Source: Bacteroidota bacterium
Lineage (GTDB): Bacteria; Bacteroidota; Bacteroidia; Chitinophagales; Chitinophagaceae
Reading direction: 5' to 3'
Assembly: GCA_023391315.1 (NCBI GenBank)
Contig: JAEWBD010000119.1
Location: 1 to 5,478 of the forward strand
DNA: 5,478 nt
In this document: positions 5,477 through 5,478 of the stretch, piece after piece
Position numbering within the stretch: position 1 is the stretch's first letter
Layout: the number at the start of each line of letters is the position of its first letter
Program-made: the position numbers and the translations under genes
The notes under the pieces: generated by a model
Seen by the model: only the letters and a program-made list of their open reading frames with translations
Databases searched by the model: none
What the model was told of the DNA's origin: nothing

Positions 5477-5478
5477 AC

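Overview
The window looks like chromosomal DNA from a Bacteroidota bacterium, most likely of the Chitinophagaceae type. The evidence is an AT-leaning base composition, start codons preceded by A/T-rich sequence rather than Shine-Dalgarno motifs, a TAnnTTTG-type -7 element upstream of xylA, an ECF sigma factor overlapping a small zinc-less anti-sigma-like membrane protein, and a class II xylose isomerase. This lineage call comes from recognising protein families and has not been tested by a search.

Layout: (1) 2-535 (+) is an ECF sigma factor whose 5' end lies outside the window. It overlaps by 8 nt a 116-residue tail-anchored protein (528-878, +), the probable anti-sigma partner. (2) 928-2193 (-) is a complete MacB/FtsX-type ABC transporter permease, convergent with the sigma pair, with no ATPase gene beside it. 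(3) 2194-2597 is a 404-bp divergent intergenic region. It holds an AT-rich dyad on the permease side, and a LacI-family-like operator and a Bacteroidota-type -7 box on the xylA side, followed by a leader of about 210 nt. (4) 2598-3926 (+) is xylA, ending in a strong hairpin terminator. (5) 4078-4827 (+) is a classical short-chain dehydrogenase with a second operator-like site upstream. (6) A symmetric terminator at 4851-4881 separates it from a convergent 46-residue proline-rich lipoprotein gene (4894-5034, -). (7) 5135-5476 (-) is a GtrA-family membrane protein cut by the right edge.

How the genes work together: the sigma and membrane protein form a translationally coupled regulatory pair. 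xylA and the dehydrogenase are separated by a terminator, so they are probably transcribed separately, yet both carry near-identical motifs (shared AACCGATT core, LacI-family pattern TGnAAnCGnTTnCA) in their upstream regions. This suggests one sugar-responsive regulator, not encoded here, controls both and that the dehydrogenase acts in pentose, sugar-acid or polyol metabolism. The permease, lipoprotein and GtrA genes show no evident functional link to the sugar genes.

No mobile element, CRISPR array, tRNA or rRNA was seen, and I found no convincing new multi-gene system. The most informative signals are the paired operators and the short lipoprotein gene.
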